Positions 1-8,890 of a stretch of DNA of 33,063 nt are shown piece by piece. The position numbers were made by a program, and so were the translations under genes. The DNA comes from QZKY01 sp964488675 (GTDB lineage: Bacteria; Pseudomonadota; Gammaproteobacteria; Burkholderiales; Burkholderiaceae_D): NCBI GenBank assembly GCA_964488675.1, contig CAZAWA010000015.1, positions 1 to 33,063 on the forward strand, read 5' to 3'. The notes under the pieces are model-generated. The model was not told the DNA's origin. It did no database searches and was given only the letters and a program-made list of their open reading frames with translations. Every line of letters begins with the position of its first letter. Position 1 is the stretch's first letter.

Positions 1-717
1 GATGTCGTGCGCGATTTTCGCGCGGCGCGCAAGCTGCTGGGAGTGGTGCCGCAGGAGATTGTGTTTGACCCGTTTTTCACCGTGCGCGAAACCTTGCGCT
101 TGCAGTCAGGCTATTTCGGGTTGAAGGACAATGATCGCTGGATCGACGAGGTGATGGAAAACCTTGATCTGACCGGCAAGGCTGACGCCAACATGCGCGC
201 CTTGTCAGGTGGCATGAAGCGGCGCGTACTGGTGGCGCAGGCGCTGGTGCACAAGCCGCCGGTCATCGTGCTGGACGAGCCGACCGCCGGCGTCGATGTT
301 GAATTGCGCCAGACGCTGTGGCAGTTCATCGGCAGGTTGAACCGCGACGGGCATACCATCGTACTGACCACGCACTATCTGGAAGAGGCGGAAGCTTTGT
401 GCAACCGTATCGCCATGCTCAAGAACGGCAAGGTGGTGGCACTGGATACGACCGAGGGTCTGATCAGGCGCCTGTCTGGCTCGCAACTGATCCTGCAACT
501 GTCACAGGGAAGCCTGCCGGAAAGCCTGAAACCACTGATCTCGCAGCAGGAAATCACGGCGACAGGGAAGAAATACTTGCTGCGCATCTCTCACGCTTCC
601 GAAGTGGAGCAGATACTGGCGAAGGTGCGCGAAAGCGGCGCTGTGATCGCAGAGATGCAGGTGCAACAGGCGGATCTGGAAGAGGTTTTCCTGCAGGTCA
701 TGGAGGCCGGAACATAA
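1..717 (+). CDS. ABC-2 type exporter ATP-binding subunit (5' end missing)
   Basis: This is the ATPase of an ABC-2 type exporter, which hydrolyses ATP on the cytoplasmic face to drive the permease encoded next. The reading frame is open from base 1, so the gene starts before the window and its Walker A motif is not visible. The 238 visible residues show a Q-loop (VPQE), the ABC signature LSGGMKRR, Walker B (VIVLDEP) and the switch histidine (LTTHYLEEAEAL), followed by a C-terminal extension of about 80 residues as in CcmA/YadG-type ATPases. The stop overlaps the permease start (TAATG), so the two are translationally coupled. In many betaproteobacteria this pair follows the mla lipid-transport genes and precedes murA. 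The substrate is unknown. Confidence 0.93.
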   Translation, partial: DVVRDFRAARKLLGVVPQEIVFDPFFTVRETLRLQSGYFGLKDNDRWIDEVMENLDLTGKADANMRALSGGMKRRVLVAQALVHKPPVIVLDEPTAGVDVELRQTLWQFIGRLNRDGHTIVLTTHYLEEAEALCNRIAMLKNGKVVALDTTEGLIRRLSGSQLILQLSQGSLPESLKPLISQQEITATGKKYLLRISHASEVEQILAKVRESGAVIAEMQVQQADLEEVFLQVMEAGT

Positions 718-1484
718 TGAACCTGCTCTCGACCGGATTTCTGACGCTGCTGTACAAGGAGGTGCTGCGCTTCCTGAAAGTGGCGGCGCAAACTATCACT
801 GCGCCGGTGCTGACGGCGTTGTTGTACCTGCTGGTGTTCGGCCATGCGCTTGACGATCATGTACAGGTGTATCCGGGCGTGAGTTACACCGCGTTCCTGA
901 TACCGGGACTGGTGATGATGAGCCTGCTGCAGAATGCGTTTGCGAATTCCTCCTCCTCGCTGATACAGTCGAAAATTAACGGCAGCATGGTATTTTTGCT
1001 GCTGTCGCCCATTTCGCATTGGGAAACTTTCTGGGCGTACCTGCTGGCATCCGTGGTGCGCGGCCTGACGGTTGGTGTTGGCGTGTTCGCCATAACTGTC
1101 TGGTTTGCGCCTTTGTCGCTCGTTGCGCCATGGTGGATCGCGATTTTTGCTGTGCTGGGTGCTGCCATACTGGGTACGATGGGGCTGATCGCAGGTATCT
1201 GGGCAGAAAGATACGAGCAACTGGCCACCTTCCAGAACTTTCTGATCATGCCTGCCACCTTCCTGTCAGGGGTGTTTTACTCAATCCACTCCCTCCCGGA
1301 GATCTGGCAGAAGGTGTCACATTGCAATCCGTTTTTTTACATGATTGATGGCTTTCGCCACGGATTTTTCGGCCAGTCCGACATGAGTCCATTCACCAGC
1401 CTGCTGGTGGTATCGGTATTTTTTGTCTTGCTGGCATCGCTGGCGGTCAATATGCTTCGGAGTGGTTACAAATTGCGAACTTAG
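717..1484 (+). CDS. ABC-2 type transporter permease
   Basis: This is the inner-membrane permease partner of the preceding ATPase, 255 residues long and of the YadH/ABC2_membrane type. About six hydrophobic segments are visible, including residues near 20-45, 58-80, 100-130, 140-165, 170-195 and 228-248. The typical family stretch FLSGVFYSIHSLP lies in the C-terminal half. The ATG at 717 overlaps the ATPase stop by one base and was preferred over a longer upstream frame that lies wholly inside the ATPase gene. YadGH-like exporters of this type have no firmly assigned substrate. Confidence 0.92.
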   Translation: MNLLSTGFLTLLYKEVLRFLKVAAQTITAPVLTALLYLLVFGHALDDHVQVYPGVSYTAFLIPGLVMMSLLQNAFANSSSSLIQSKINGSMVFLLLSPISHWETFWAYLLASVVRGLTVGVGVFAITVWFAPLSLVAPWWIAIFAVLGAAILGTMGLIAGIWAERYEQLATFQNFLIMPATFLSGVFYSIHSLPEIWQKVSHCNPFFYMIDGFRHGFFGQSDMSPFTSLLVVSVFFVLLASLAVNMLRSGYKLRT

Positions 1485-1491
1485 CAATATC

Positions 1492-1598
1492 GGGGGTCAG
1501 CAGTTTTTTTTCGCACAGCGAAAATTACTCTGACCCCCGCTGATCGGTGCAGCATTTTTTTTCGCGCAGCGAAAATTACTCTGACCCCGCTGATTCGG
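1492..1598. repeat. Tandem REP-like hairpin repeats before murA
   Basis: Two tandem units of about 50 bp (1500-1548 and 1549-1598) fill the gap between the permease and murA. Each contains the hairpin TTTTCGC-(3 nt)-GCGAAAA (1508-1524 and 1559-1575) followed by ACTCTGACCCC. An inverted GGGGGTCAG (1492-1500) pairs with CTGACCCCC (1530-1538). This resembles the extragenic palindromes associated with REP-type (RAYT) transposases in proteobacteria. No transposase is present here, so assignment to a REP family is inference. The rest of 1485-1640 holds no gene. Confidence 0.75.
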
Positions 1599-1640
1599 GG
1601 ATAATTGGCGACTGGAGCTTCAAAGACGAATTACGGGAAC

Positions 1641-2894
1641 ATGGATAAACTGATCATTAAGGGCGGCAAGCGCCTATTTGGGGAAATTCGGATATCCGGG
1701 GCAAAAAACGCTGCGCTGCCGATACTGTGCGCAGGCTTGCTGACGGCCGACACGCTTGAACTGAAAAATGTGCCGCGCCTGCACGATGTGACCACGATGT
1801 TGCGGCTGTTGCGCCAGATGGGTCTGCAAGCAGAACAGAACGGCGAGAGCGTCTATCTGAATGGTGGCGCCATCAACAATCCTGATGCGCCCTACGACAT
1901 GGTCAAGACCATGCGCGCCTCGATACTGGTGCTGGGGCCGCTGCTTGCAAGATTCGGCGAAGCGAGGGTGTCGCTTCCAGGCGGTTGTGCCATCGGCTCT
2001 CGCCCGGTCGAGCAGCACATCAAGGGTTTGCAGGCGATGGGAGCCGAGATATCCATCGAGGCCGGATACATCCACGCCAAGGTCAAGCGCCTCAAGGGCG
2101 CACGCATTGTGACGGACATGATTACCGTCACTGGAACCGAAAACCTGCTGATGGCGGCGGTGCTGGCCGAGGGCGAAACCGTGCTGGAAAATGCCGCACG
2201 AGAACCGGAAGTGACCGATCTGGCTCGCCTGCTGGTCAAGATGGGCGCCAGAATAGGCGGCATCGGCACGGATCGCTTGCTGATTGAAGGGGTAGAAAAG
2301 CTGCACGGCGCGTCGCATACAGTGATTGCGGATCGCATCGAAACGGGCACCTTCCTGTGCGCAGTGGCGGCGACTGGCGGCGATGTGACCCTGACCAACA
2401 CGCGTGGCGACATTCTGGATGCGGTGCTCGACAAGCTGCGCGAAGCGGGTGCGGAGTTAACGATCGATCGCGGCCGGGTACGCATTCGCATGGACTCGCG
2501 CCCGAAAGGCGTAAATTTTCGCACCACCGAATACCCGGGATTCCCGACTGACATGCAGGCGCAGTTCATGGCGGTCAATTGTCTGGCGGGGGATTCCAGC
2601 CATGTGACGGAAACAATTTTCGAGAACCGTTTCATGCATGTGCAGGAACTGAACCGGCTGGGGGCATTGATCAAGACAGAGGGCAACACGGCCTTCGTCA
2701 AGGGTGCGGACAAGCTAGTCGGTGCGCCGGTGATGGCGACAGACCTGCGTGCTTCCGCCTCTCTGGTGATTGCCGGGCTGGCGGCGCAGGGCGAGACGGT
2801 CGTTGATCGCATCTACCATCTGGATCGCGGTTATGATCGGATGGAGGAAAAACTGTCGGCAGTGGGTGCCGACATCAGAAGAGTGAAACAATGA
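1641..2894 (+). CDS. murA: UDP-N-acetylglucosamine 1-carboxyvinyltransferase
   Basis: MurA catalyses the first committed step of peptidoglycan synthesis in the cytoplasm, transferring enolpyruvate from phosphoenolpyruvate to UDP-GlcNAc. The 417-residue product is of usual length. It shows the N-terminal SGAKNAALPIL motif with K22 and N23, and the active-site loop GGCAIGSRPVEQH with C116, the residue that fosfomycin alkylates in the family. The start at 1641 (MDKLIIKGG) was chosen over an upstream in-frame codon because the family begins there. The stop overlaps the hisG start (ATGA), placing murA at the head of the histidine operon as in many betaproteobacteria. Confidence 0.98.
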   Translation: MDKLIIKGGKRLFGEIRISGAKNAALPILCAGLLTADTLELKNVPRLHDVTTMLRLLRQMGLQAEQNGESVYLNGGAINNPDAPYDMVKTMRASILVLGPLLARFGEARVSLPGGCAIGSRPVEQHIKGLQAMGAEISIEAGYIHAKVKRLKGARIVTDMITVTGTENLLMAAVLAEGETVLENAAREPEVTDLARLLVKMGARIGGIGTDRLLIEGVEKLHGASHTVIADRIETGTFLCAVAATGGDVTLTNTRGDILDAVLDKLREAGAELTIDRGRVRIRMDSRPKGVNFRTTEYPGFPTDMQAQFMAVNCLAGDSSHVTETIFENRFMHVQELNRLGALIKTEGNTAFVKGADKLVGAPVMATDLRASASLVIAGLAAQGETVVDRIYHLDRGYDRMEEKLSAVGADIRRVKQ

Positions 2895-3553
2895 ACCAGA
2901 CCGCAAACAACCGACAATTGATCCTGGCGCTTTCGAAGGGTCGCATTTATGAGGAAACACAGCCCTTGCTGGAGGCGGCAGGCATCACGGTGACCGAAGA
3001 TCCGGAAACCTCGCGCAAACTGATCTTCCCGACCCAGAACCCGAATGTGAAGGTCATCATCGTGCGCGCCTCCGATGTGCCAACTTATGTGCAGTATGGT
3101 GCGGCCGATTTCGGCATTGCAGGCAAGGATGTGCTGCAGGAACATGGCGGCGCCGGTCTGTACCAGCCGATCGACTTGAACATCGCGAAGTGTCATCTGT
3201 CGGTTGCCGTGCCGAAAGGCTACGACTATGCCAGTGCGGTGCGCAAGGGTGCGCGGCTGCGCGTTGCGACCAAATATGTGCAGGCAGCGCGCGAGCACTT
3301 TGCCGCCAAGGGTGTGCATGTGGATCTGATCAAGCTGTATGGCTCCATCGAGCTGGCACCGCTGGTCGGGCTGTCAGATGCGATCGTCGATCTGGTCAGC
3401 ACCGGCAACACGCTGCGCGCCAACGATCTGGTGGAGGTCGAACATATTGCCGACATTTCATCGCGGCTTGTCGTGAATCAGGCGGCCCTGAAACTCAAGC
3501 GTGATTTGCTGCAACCCATCCTGGACGCATTCAGCAAGGCCTCAATCGGGTAA
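2891..3553 (+). CDS. hisG: ATP phosphoribosyltransferase, short form
   Basis: HisG condenses ATP with PRPP in the first step of histidine synthesis. At 220 residues it is the short form (HisGS), which lacks the C-terminal regulatory domain and in known cases needs HisZ for activity and histidine feedback. No hisZ is in the window; in betaproteobacteria it is normally encoded elsewhere. The start LILALSKGRIYEETQPLL, the segment ADFGIAGKDVL and the PRPP-binding region DLVSTGNTLRAN fit the family. The ATG overlaps the murA stop by four bases. Confidence 0.97.
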   Translation: MNQTANNRQLILALSKGRIYEETQPLLEAAGITVTEDPETSRKLIFPTQNPNVKVIIVRASDVPTYVQYGAADFGIAGKDVLQEHGGAGLYQPIDLNIAKCHLSVAVPKGYDYASAVRKGARLRVATKYVQAAREHFAAKGVHVDLIKLYGSIELAPLVGLSDAIVDLVSTGNTLRANDLVEVEHIADISSRLVVNQAALKLKRDLLQPILDAFSKASIG

Positions 3554-3557
3554 GGAC

Positions 3558-4877
3558 ATGTCGATAAAAATTCGCAGGCTGGATACAGTCAACCCGGACT
3601 TCAAGGCGCAACTGAGTGCGCTGCTGGCATTCGAGGCAGGCGAGGACGAGGCGATCGATCGCGCCGCCGCCGACATCCTCGCGGATGTGAAGACGCGCGG
3701 TGATGCGGCTGTGCTGGAATACACAAACCGCTTCGATCGGCTCAAGGCAAACGATGTTGCCGCCCTCGAAATAAGCTGGGAAGAATGCCACGCTGCGCTG
3801 AACGCCCTGTCGCCCGCGCGCCGCGCCGCCCTGCAAACGGCTGCGGATCGTGTGCGCGCCTTCCACCAGCGCCAGCAGCAGGAGTGCGGCGCAGATGGTT
3901 TCCTGTATACCGAGGCTGATGGCACGATGCTGGGGCAGAAAATCACTCCGCTCGATCGTGTCGGCATCTATGTGCCGGGCGGCAAGGCGGCCTATCCCTC
4001 GTCGGTGCTGATGAATGCGATACCGGCGAAGGTTGCCGGCGTGCCGGAAATCATCATGGTGGTGCCAACGCCGGATGGCACGAAAAACGAATTGGTGCTG
4101 GCAGCGGCCGCCATTGCCGGAGTCGACCGCGTGTTTGCGATCGGTGGCGCGCAGGCTGTCGGGGCGCTCGCGTACGGAACGGCGACCATACCGGCGGTGG
4201 ACAAGATTGTCGGTCCGGGCAATGCTTTCGTCGCTGCAGCCAAGCGGCGCGTATTCGGCACGGTCGGCATCGACATGATTGCCGGGCCGTCCGAAATCCT
4301 GGTGCTGTGCGACGGCACGACCGAGGCAGACTGGGTTGCGATGGATCTGTTTTCGCAGGCAGAACATGACGAGCTGGCGCAATCCATCCTGGTTTGTCCG
4401 GATGAGGGCTATCTGGCTGAAGTTGAGTTCAGCATCAATCGCCTGCTGCCACAGATGCCGCGTCAGAACATCATCCGCACTTCGCTGACCAATCGCGGCG
4501 CATTGATCAAGGTGCGCGACATGGAAGAGGCCTGCGACATCGCAAACCTGATTGCTGCCGAGCATCTGGAAATATCGACTGAGAATCCGCAGCGTTGGGC
4601 CGATCGCGTGCGCCATGCGGGAGCGATCTTCCTCGGCCGCTTTTCGTCCGAGGCAATTGGCGACTATTGCGCCGGCCCGAACCATGTGTTGCCGACAGCG
4701 CGCACGGCGCGTTTTTCATCGCCGCTGGGCGTGTACGATTTCCAGAAGCGATCAAGCATCATTTTTGCGAGTGAGGCCGGCGCGCAGACACTGGGCAAAA
4801 TTGCGTCCGAACTGGCGCAGGGTGAAGGCCTGGATGCGCACGCGCGCAGCGCCGAATACCGGTTTGCGCCAAAATAA
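3558..4877 (+). CDS. hisD: Histidinol dehydrogenase
   Basis: HisD is a zinc enzyme that oxidises L-histidinol to L-histidine with two NAD+, the last two steps of the pathway. The 439-residue product has the family motifs YVPGGKAAYPSSVLMN, GPGNAFVAAAKRRVFG, IDMIAGPSEILV, the zinc-ligand and catalytic region AEHDELAQ, and GPNHVLPTARTARFSSPL. The ATG at 3558 follows a TAAGGA sequence and lies 4 bases after the hisG stop. A longer in-frame start at 3501 would sit inside hisG and is unlikely. Confidence 0.97.
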   Translation: MSIKIRRLDTVNPDFKAQLSALLAFEAGEDEAIDRAAADILADVKTRGDAAVLEYTNRFDRLKANDVAALEISWEECHAALNALSPARRAALQTAADRVRAFHQRQQQECGADGFLYTEADGTMLGQKITPLDRVGIYVPGGKAAYPSSVLMNAIPAKVAGVPEIIMVVPTPDGTKNELVLAAAAIAGVDRVFAIGGAQAVGALAYGTATIPAVDKIVGPGNAFVAAAKRRVFGTVGIDMIAGPSEILVLCDGTTEADWVAMDLFSQAEHDELAQSILVCPDEGYLAEVEFSINRLLPQMPRQNIIRTSLTNRGALIKVRDMEEACDIANLIAAEHLEISTENPQRWADRVRHAGAIFLGRFSSEAIGDYCAGPNHVLPTARTARFSSPLGVYDFQKRSSIIFASEAGAQTLGKIASELAQGEGLDAHARSAEYRFAPK

Positions 4878-4892
4878 TTCCGGAAGAAAACC

Positions 4893-5981
4893 ATGTCCCT
4901 GATTGAAAATGTAATCCGTCCAGACATCCGCGCGCTCAGCGCCTACCATGTTGGCGCATCTGAAGGCTTTCTGAAGATGGATGCGATGGAAAATCCGTAC
5001 ATGCTTCCGGATGAGTTGCGCGTTGAGCTCGGGCGACGGTTGTCGGATGTTGCGCTGAACCGTTACCCGATCCCGTCGTACACTTCGCTCAAGACAGCCA
5101 TTTGCGAAAAAATGGGCGTGCCGGCTGGCTACGATGTCATGCTGGGTAACGGCTCCGATGAGCTGATTTCCCTGATCTCTGTCGCTTGCGCGCGCCGTGA
5201 TCTGGTCGCGCCTGCCAAAGTCATGTCGCCAGTGCCGACTTTTGTGATGTACGCGATGTTTGCGCAGTATGCCGGCATGGATTTCGTCGGCGTGCCACTG
5301 AAAGCGGATTTCTCGCTGGACAAGGAAGCGATGCTGGCGGCAATCAGCCAGCACAAGCCGTCCGTCGTCTATCTGGCTTACCCGAACAACCCGACCGGCA
5401 ACCTGTTTGACGAGAGCGATATCGTCGAGATCATCCGCGCCGCCGGTGACAGGGGCATCGTGGTGGTTGACGAAGCCTACCAGCCATTTGCGCAGACCAG
5501 CTTCATGCCGCGTCTGCCGGAATTTCCGAACCTGGTCGTGATGCGCACCGTTTCCAAGCTCGGTCTTGCCGGTGTGCGGTTGGGTTACATGTCGGCCAGC
5601 CATGATTTGCTGAACGAGTTCGAAAAGGTGCGCCCGCCGTACAATGTCAATGTGCTGACGCAGGCTGCGGTTGAGTACGCGCTGGAAAACCTGGAGGTGC
5701 TGGATTATCAGGCCGCGCTGCTGCGCGGTGAGCGGGAAAAGCAGACGGTGGCGCTTTCGTCCTTGCCAGGCGTAGAGGTGTTCCCGTCAGACGCGAATTT
5801 TCTGCTGTTCCGCATCGCCAGCGCTGACCGCATTTTTGAAAAACTGATTGAGCGCAAGGTTTTGATCAGAAATGTGGGTAAAATGCATCCATTGCTGGCT
5901 GCTTGCCTGCGCGTGAATGTCAGTACGCCTGAAGAAAACAAGCAGTTCCTCGAGGCTTTCAAGTCTTGCCTGGCTCCATAA
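4893..5981 (+). CDS. hisC: Histidinol-phosphate aminotransferase
   Basis: HisC is a PLP-dependent class I/II aminotransferase that converts imidazole acetol-phosphate to histidinol phosphate with glutamate as donor. The 362 residues include ENPYMLP near the start, the substrate-site segment YPNNPTGNLFD, the PLP-contacting VVVDEAYQPFA, and the Schiff-base lysine in RTVSKLGLAGVRLGY. It starts 15 bases after hisD and is followed by hisB. Confidence 0.97.
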   Translation: MSLIENVIRPDIRALSAYHVGASEGFLKMDAMENPYMLPDELRVELGRRLSDVALNRYPIPSYTSLKTAICEKMGVPAGYDVMLGNGSDELISLISVACARRDLVAPAKVMSPVPTFVMYAMFAQYAGMDFVGVPLKADFSLDKEAMLAAISQHKPSVVYLAYPNNPTGNLFDESDIVEIIRAAGDRGIVVVDEAYQPFAQTSFMPRLPEFPNLVVMRTVSKLGLAGVRLGYMSASHDLLNEFEKVRPPYNVNVLTQAAVEYALENLEVLDYQAALLRGEREKQTVALSSLPGVEVFPSDANFLLFRIASADRIFEKLIERKVLIRNVGKMHPLLAACLRVNVSTPEENKQFLEAFKSCLAP

Positions 5982-5997
5982 TTTTTCAGAACAATTT

Positions 5998-6594
5998 ATG
6001 TTATCGCCCAGAACTGCAGAGATTTCTCGCAACACCAGCGAAACACAGATCCGCGCGGCTATCAATGTTGATGGCAGCGGAAAGCAAAAGCTGAATACCG
6101 GCGTGCCGTTTTTCGACCATATGCTGGATCAGATTGCCCGGCACGGGATGATCGATCTGGAAATCGAGGCGAAGGGCGACCTGCATATCGATGCGCATCA
6201 TACTGTCGAGGACATCGGCATTACGCTCGGACAAGCATTTGCCAAGGCGATGGGTGACCGCAAGGGCATTCGCCGCTACGGCTACGCCTATGTGCCGCTG
6301 GACGAGGCGCTGTCGCGCGTGGTCATCGATTTCTCCGGCCGGCCTGGGCTGGAATTCCATGTGCCGTTCGTGCGCGCCATGACCGGCACCTTTGATCTTG
6401 ATCTGACCCGCGAGTTTTTCCAGGGGTTTGTGAACCATGCGCTCGTGACGGTTCATATCGACAATCTGCGCGGCGAAAATGCGCACCACCAGTGCGAAAC
6501 GGTGTTCAAGGCTTTTGGTCGCGCATTGCGCATGGCGACAGAGCTTGATCCGCGCGCAGTCGGCACGATCCCGTCAACCAAAGGCAGCCTGTAA
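5998..6594 (+). CDS. hisB: Imidazoleglycerol-phosphate dehydratase
   Basis: This monofunctional HisB dehydrates imidazole glycerol phosphate to imidazole acetol-phosphate. At 198 residues it lacks the histidinol-phosphatase domain fused to it in enterobacteria. Manganese-binding motifs typical of the family are visible: FFDHMLDQIARHG, DAHHTVEDIGI and ENAHHQCETVFKAFGRAL. The ATG at 5998 was chosen because the longer frame from 5917 overlaps hisC and adds 27 non-family residues. The histidinol-phosphate phosphatase needed by the pathway is not in the window. Confidence 0.97.
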   Translation: MLSPRTAEISRNTSETQIRAAINVDGSGKQKLNTGVPFFDHMLDQIARHGMIDLEIEAKGDLHIDAHHTVEDIGITLGQAFAKAMGDRKGIRRYGYAYVPLDEALSRVVIDFSGRPGLEFHVPFVRAMTGTFDLDLTREFFQGFVNHALVTVHIDNLRGENAHHQCETVFKAFGRALRMATELDPRAVGTIPSTKGSL

Positions 6595-6621
6595 CTTCGA
6601 TTCGGTTTTTCTGATGCAGTT

Positions 6622-7260
6622 ATGAAAAAAATTGTTGTCGTCGATTACGGGATGGGCAATCTGCGTTCGGTTGCCCAGGCGCTGAGAGCAGTCGCACCAG
6701 ACATGGAAGTGATAATTTCCGGCGCGGTTGCCGATTTGCGCGGTGCCGACCGTGTCGTGCTGCCCGGTCAGGGCGCGATGCCGGACTGCATGCGCAGCTT
6801 GCGCGAATCCGGCTTGCAGGATGCGTTGATCGAGGCATCCAGATCGAAGCCGCTGTTTGGCGTATGCGTGGGTGAGCAGATGCTGTTCGACCGGAGCGAG
6901 GAAGGCGACACGCCGGGTCTCGGCCTGTTGCCGGGCAAGGTCATCCGCTTTCAGCTTGACGGCAAACTGCAGGAGGATGGTTCGCGTTTCAAGGTGCCGC
7001 AGATGGGATGGAACCAGGTGCGGCAGGCCGTTCCGCACCCGCTGTGGAAAGGCATCGCTGACAACAGTTATTTTTACTTTGTGCATAGTTTTTACGCCGT
7101 ACCGGATAATATGGCGCACAAGGTGGGGGAAACCGTGTACGGCGCGCCGTTCTGCAGTGCCATCGCACGGGATAACCTGTTTGCGACACAGTTTCATCCG
7201 GAAAAAAGCGCGGCAGCCGGATTGCAGCTTTACCGCAATTTCGTACACTGGAATCCATGA
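6622..7260 (+). CDS. hisH: Imidazole glycerol phosphate synthase, glutaminase subunit
   Basis: HisH is the class I glutamine amidotransferase that releases ammonia from glutamine and channels it to HisF. The 212 residues carry the nucleophile C82 in FGVCVGEQM, and H192 and E194 in QFHPEKS, completing the triad. The start VVDYGMGNLRSV is typical. It lies 27 bases after hisB. The usual family sequence after the cysteine is LGMQ, so VGEQ is a slightly unusual oxyanion-strand variant. Confidence 0.97.
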   Translation: MKKIVVVDYGMGNLRSVAQALRAVAPDMEVIISGAVADLRGADRVVLPGQGAMPDCMRSLRESGLQDALIEASRSKPLFGVCVGEQMLFDRSEEGDTPGLGLLPGKVIRFQLDGKLQEDGSRFKVPQMGWNQVRQAVPHPLWKGIADNSYFYFVHSFYAVPDNMAHKVGETVYGAPFCSAIARDNLFATQFHPEKSAAAGLQLYRNFVHWNP

Positions 7261-7312
7261 TTCCGTAAAATGGCAGCAAACCTCCGTTTAACCTAACTAT
7301 TCGTTTTCAGTC

Positions 7313-8080
7313 ATGTTGCTCATTCCAGCTATCGACCTAAAGGATGGTCAGTGCGTCCGCCTGAAACAAGGCGACATGGATCAAGCCACTGTTTTTTCCC
7401 AGAACCCGGCCGAGATGGCGCGGCACTGGCTGGTGCAAGGCGCCCGTCGGCTGCACCTGGTTGATCTGGACGGTGCGTTTGCCGGAAAACCGAAGAACAA
7501 GGCCGCGATCGCGATGATTGTCGAGGCAGTGCAGGCATTCGCCCTTGCCAACAATGTCAAGGAAATCCCGGTGCAACTGGGTGGCGGTATCCGCGATCTC
7601 GACACCATTGAGCAATATCTTGATGGCGGCATCTCGTACATCATTGTCGGTACGGCAGCAGTCAAAAACCCGGGGTTCCTGCAAGATGCCTGCGGCGCCT
7701 TTCCCGGACAGATCATCGTCGGGCTGGATGCGAGGGACGGCAAAGTCGCGACCGACGGCTGGAGCAAGCTGTCCAAGCACAATGTGATTGATCTGGGCAG
7801 GAAGTTTGAGGGCTACGGCGTTGAGTCGATCATCTACACCGACATCGGGCGCGACGGGATGATGGGCGGTGTGAACATAGAGGCGACCGTCAGGCTGGCG
7901 CAGGCAGTAAAGATCCCGATCATTGCATCTGGCGGCGTGCACGATATCAAGGATGTCGAGGCTTTGTGCAAGGTGCGGGACGAAGGTATCGAAGGCGTGA
8001 TTTGCGGCCGGTCGATCTACGAAGGCACGCTGGATCTGAAAAAGGCACAAGCACGCGCAGACAAGCTGACCGGCGGATAG
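7313..8080 (+). CDS. hisA: ProFAR isomerase
   Basis: HisA is a (beta/alpha)8 barrel that isomerises ProFAR to PRFAR by an Amadori rearrangement. The 255-residue product begins IPAIDLKDGQCVRLKQGD with the catalytic aspartate, and has the second catalytic aspartate region TDIGRDGMMGG and phosphate-binding loops (LGGGIRD, ASGGVHD). A gap of 52 bases separates it from hisH. No clear terminator is seen there, so it is probably still within the operon. Confidence 0.97.
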   Translation: MLLIPAIDLKDGQCVRLKQGDMDQATVFSQNPAEMARHWLVQGARRLHLVDLDGAFAGKPKNKAAIAMIVEAVQAFALANNVKEIPVQLGGGIRDLDTIEQYLDGGISYIIVGTAAVKNPGFLQDACGAFPGQIIVGLDARDGKVATDGWSKLSKHNVIDLGRKFEGYGVESIIYTDIGRDGMMGGVNIEATVRLAQAVKIPIIASGGVHDIKDVEALCKVRDEGIEGVICGRSIYEGTLDLKKAQARADKLTGG

Positions 8081-8128
8081 TGCGTTCGTTTTGCAACGAA
8101 ATTGTCGGGTTCAACAGAAATTGGATAT

Positions 8129-8890
8129 ATGCTCGCAAAAAGAATCATTCCCTGCCTGGATGTCACCGCTGGTCGCGTGGTCAAGGGCGTCAATTTCGTG
8201 GCGCTGCGCGATGCGGGCGATCCGGTCGAAATTGCGCGCCGTTATGATGAGCAGGGCGCAGATGAGCTGACCTTCCTCGATATAACCGCCTCGAGCGATG
8301 GGCGAGATCTGATTCTGCATATCATCGAGGCGGTCGCTTCGCAGGTCTTCATTCCGCTGACGGTCGGTGGCGGCGTGCGCACGGTCGAGGATGTGCGACG
8401 GCTGCTGAATGCAGGCGCGGACAAGGTCAGCATCAACACTTCTGCGGTTACCAATCCGCAGCTGGTGTTTGACGCCTCGCATCGCTATGGTTCGCAATGC
8501 ATTGTGGTCGCGATCGATGCCAAGCAGACCGCGCCGGGACAATGGGAGGTGTTCACGCACGGCGGGCGCAACCCCACCGGGCTGGATGCGATCGAATGGG
8601 CGCAAAACATGGAGCGGCTGGGAGCGGGCGAAATCCTGCTGACAAGCATGGATAGGGACGGCACCAAGATCGGATTTGATCTTGACCTGACACGCGGCAT
8701 TTCGGATGCGGTCAACATTCCGGTGATCGCTTCCGGCGGCGTCGGCAATTTGCAGCATCTGGCGGATGGGATCAAACTCGGCCATGCCGACGCGGTGCTG
8801 GCAGCCAGCATTTTTCACTATGGGGAGCACACCGTGCAGGAAGCCAAACAATTCATGGCCAAACAGGGCATACCGGTGAGGCTCGCATGA
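8129..8890 (+). CDS. hisF: Imidazole glycerol phosphate synthase, cyclase subunit
   Basis: HisF uses ammonia from HisH to convert PRFAR to imidazole glycerol phosphate and AICAR. The 253-residue barrel begins MLAKRIIPCLDVTAGRVVKG with the catalytic aspartate, and has the second catalytic aspartate in TSMDRDGTKIGFD. Its sequence repeats the half-barrel pattern of HisA (VGGGVRT, ASGGVGN). The start at 8129 matches the family; the frame continues upstream without family sequence. The stop overlaps the hisI start (ATGA). Confidence 0.98.
   Translation: MLAKRIIPCLDVTAGRVVKGVNFVALRDAGDPVEIARRYDEQGADELTFLDITASSDGRDLILHIIEAVASQVFIPLTVGGGVRTVEDVRRLLNAGADKVSINTSAVTNPQLVFDASHRYGSQCIVVAIDAKQTAPGQWEVFTHGGRNPTGLDAIEWAQNMERLGAGEILLTSMDRDGTKIGFDLDLTRGISDAVNIPVIASGGVGNLQHLADGIKLGHADAVLAASIFHYGEHTVQEAKQFMAKQGIPVRLA

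Noticed and set aside
3531..4685. A 384-codon minus-strand frame opposite hisD
   Set aside because: It is a shadow of the GC-rich hisD gene with no protein-like pattern.
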